From Saprospiraceae bacterium (GTDB lineage: Bacteria; Bacteroidota; Bacteroidia; Chitinophagales; Saprospiraceae), in contig SKYC01000160.1 of the NCBI GenBank assembly GCA_007128085.1, positions 1-8,262 of the forward strand: a DNA stretch of 8,262 nt. Reading direction: 5' to 3'. The notes beneath the pieces were generated by a model. The model did not search any database, had not been told where the DNA came from, and saw only the letters and a program-made list of their open reading frames with translations. Every line of letters starts with the position of its first letter. Position 1 is the first letter of the stretch. This document shows positions 7,091-8,262 of the stretch, in pieces. Both the position numbers and the translations under genes were made by a program.

Positions 7091-7123
7091 GAAAGTTTTA
7101 TCACCACTAATTTAAAAAAAACT

Positions 7124-8262
7124 ATGCCAATAAAACAAAGAACAGAACGGTTGAGAGAGAAAATGAAGGACAGAGGCGTCCAGGCAGTCGTCATTTACGC
7201 AGCGGATCCACACCAAAGTGAATACCTTCCGGATCACTGGAAGATCAGGGAGTGGGTCAGCGGATTCACCGGATCGGCGGGCTTTGTGGTCATCGGTTTG
7301 AAAAAAGCGGGACTGTGGACGGACAGCAGGTATTTTATTCAGGCCGAAAAAGAGTTAAAAGGCAGCGGCATTGACCTTATTAAAATGGGAGAAAAGGATT
7401 CTCCCGCTCCCTGGGAATGGTTATCGGATCAACTATCTCCGGGCGATGTGGTCTATTCTTCAGCGGCGACCATCACTCCGGCGCAACGCGACAAATTCAC
7501 TCAGTCGCTGAAGAAAAGCGATATTTCTTTTAAGATCGGAAACGGTATAGCCGAAGAACTCTGGAGCGACCGCCCTCCGCTTCCCTCTGAGCCGATTTAC
7601 GAATTTAAATCTCCATTTGCTGAGCAGAGTCGAACGGAAAAGCTCAAAGCACTTCGGGAGAAAATGAAAGAATCCGGAGCCGGATTTTTTCTGGCAACTG
7701 CTTTGGACGAGGTGGCATATCTACTGAATCTGAGAGGAAGCGATGTCGAGTGCAATCCCGTATTTCTGTCCTACTTGCTCGTATCGGATTCCGATTGTAC
7801 TCTTTTCACCCAACCGGAAAAAATAAAGGGCGAATTGAAGTCCACTTTATCCAAAGGAGGAGTTTCAATCAAAACTTACGAGCAGGTAAAAGAAGATTTA
7901 AAAACATTGGGTGAAACCGATTCTGTTCTGGTTGATCCCACCACCATTGGCTGCGAATTGTACGACCTGATTCCGGCCAAAATCATCGAGCAGAGATCTC
8001 CGGTAGTGGATATGAAGGCCATTAAGCCGGCCGCGGCCATCGATCACATACGAAATGCCATGGCCAGAGATGGTGCTGCACTTTTCAAAGCGTTTAACTG
8101 GTTAAAAAAAGAGATTCAACATTCTGAAATCAAGGAGAGTGACCTGGCGGAAAAAATTGCGGAATGCCGCGCAGAACAACCACATTATATAGGCGAGAGT
8201 TTCCCGGCAATAGTGGGATACAAAGGCAATGGAGCCATTGTTCACTACAAACCATCGCCTGA
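7124..8262 (+). CDS. pepP: Xaa-Pro aminopeptidase (M24B), N-terminal part, runs off window
   Basis: The frame starts at ATG 7124 and stays open to the window end, giving 379 residues and no stop. The protein resembles the long, three-domain aminopeptidase P type (XPNPEP1-like), which removes an N-terminal residue ahead of proline using two metal ions in the cytoplasm. The first creatinase-like N domain contains the hallmark SGFTGSAG (46-53) and LWTDSRYFIQA (64-74). The second N domain carries LDEVAYLLNLRGSD (194-207) and NPVF. The catalytic pita-bread domain begins near 308 (HIRNAMARDGAALFKAF) and reaches AIVHYKP with H374, equivalent to the substrate-binding histidine. The Asp, Asp, His, Glu, Glu metal ligands lie beyond the edge and cannot be checked. 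The start is preceded by an A-rich leader. The gene is divergent from rpoN with a 242-bp spacer. Truncation here is from the window, not a visible mutation. Confidence 0.93.
   Translation, partial: MPIKQRTERLREKMKDRGVQAVVIYAADPHQSEYLPDHWKIREWVSGFTGSAGFVVIGLKKAGLWTDSRYFIQAEKELKGSGIDLIKMGEKDSPAPWEWLSDQLSPGDVVYSSAATITPAQRDKFTQSLKKSDISFKIGNGIAEELWSDRPPLPSEPIYEFKSPFAEQSRTEKLKALREKMKESGAGFFLATALDEVAYLLNLRGSDVECNPVFLSYLLVSDSDCTLFTQPEKIKGELKSTLSKGGVSIKTYEQVKEDLKTLGETDSVLVDPTTIGCELYDLIPAKIIEQRSPVVDMKAIKPAAAIDHIRNAMARDGAALFKAFNWLKKEIQHSEIKESDLAEKIAECRAEQPHYIGESFPAIVGYKGNGAIVHYKPSP

Overview
The window looks like chromosomal core DNA from a member of the Bacteroidota. Supporting signs are the mreC-mreD-mrdA elongasome cluster, a DUF2851 protein (a family I know mainly from this phylum), an RpoN of Bacteroidota character, and start codons preceded by A-rich stretches rather than clear Shine-Dalgarno sites. 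I cannot place it more precisely; a Saprospiria- or Cytophagia-like lineage is only a guess. I see no rRNA, tRNA, CRISPR array, transposase, phage gene or defence cassette.

Layout. Positions 1-3448 hold a tight + strand run: the 3' part of mreC (cut by the window edge), mreD (overlapping mreC by 8 nt), mrdA/PBP2 (9-nt gap) and folA/dihydrofolate reductase (9-nt gap). The first three build and position the lateral-wall peptidoglycan machinery. FolA makes tetrahydrofolate and appears to be co-transcribed. The SEDS glycosyltransferase gene rodA, which often follows mrdA, is not here. Positions 3449-4007 are a 559-bp non-coding stretch containing a compact GC-rich set of hairpins (about 3611-3705) and a near-direct repeat at its two ends, which together suggest a small repeat or non-autonomous element. 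A DUF2851 gene follows on the + strand (4008-5330) and converges on rpoN (sigma-54, - strand, 5376-6881) across 45 bp.

From a 242-bp divergent intergenic region, rpoN is read leftward and an M24B Xaa-Pro aminopeptidase gene rightward from 7124. The latter runs off the window after 379 codons, before its metal-ligand residues.

Most of the window is well-understood housekeeping DNA. I did not find a convincing new system. The points most worth a second look are the structured 3449-4007 interval, the nuclease-like and cysteine motifs in the DUF2851 protein, and the folA-for-rodA arrangement.
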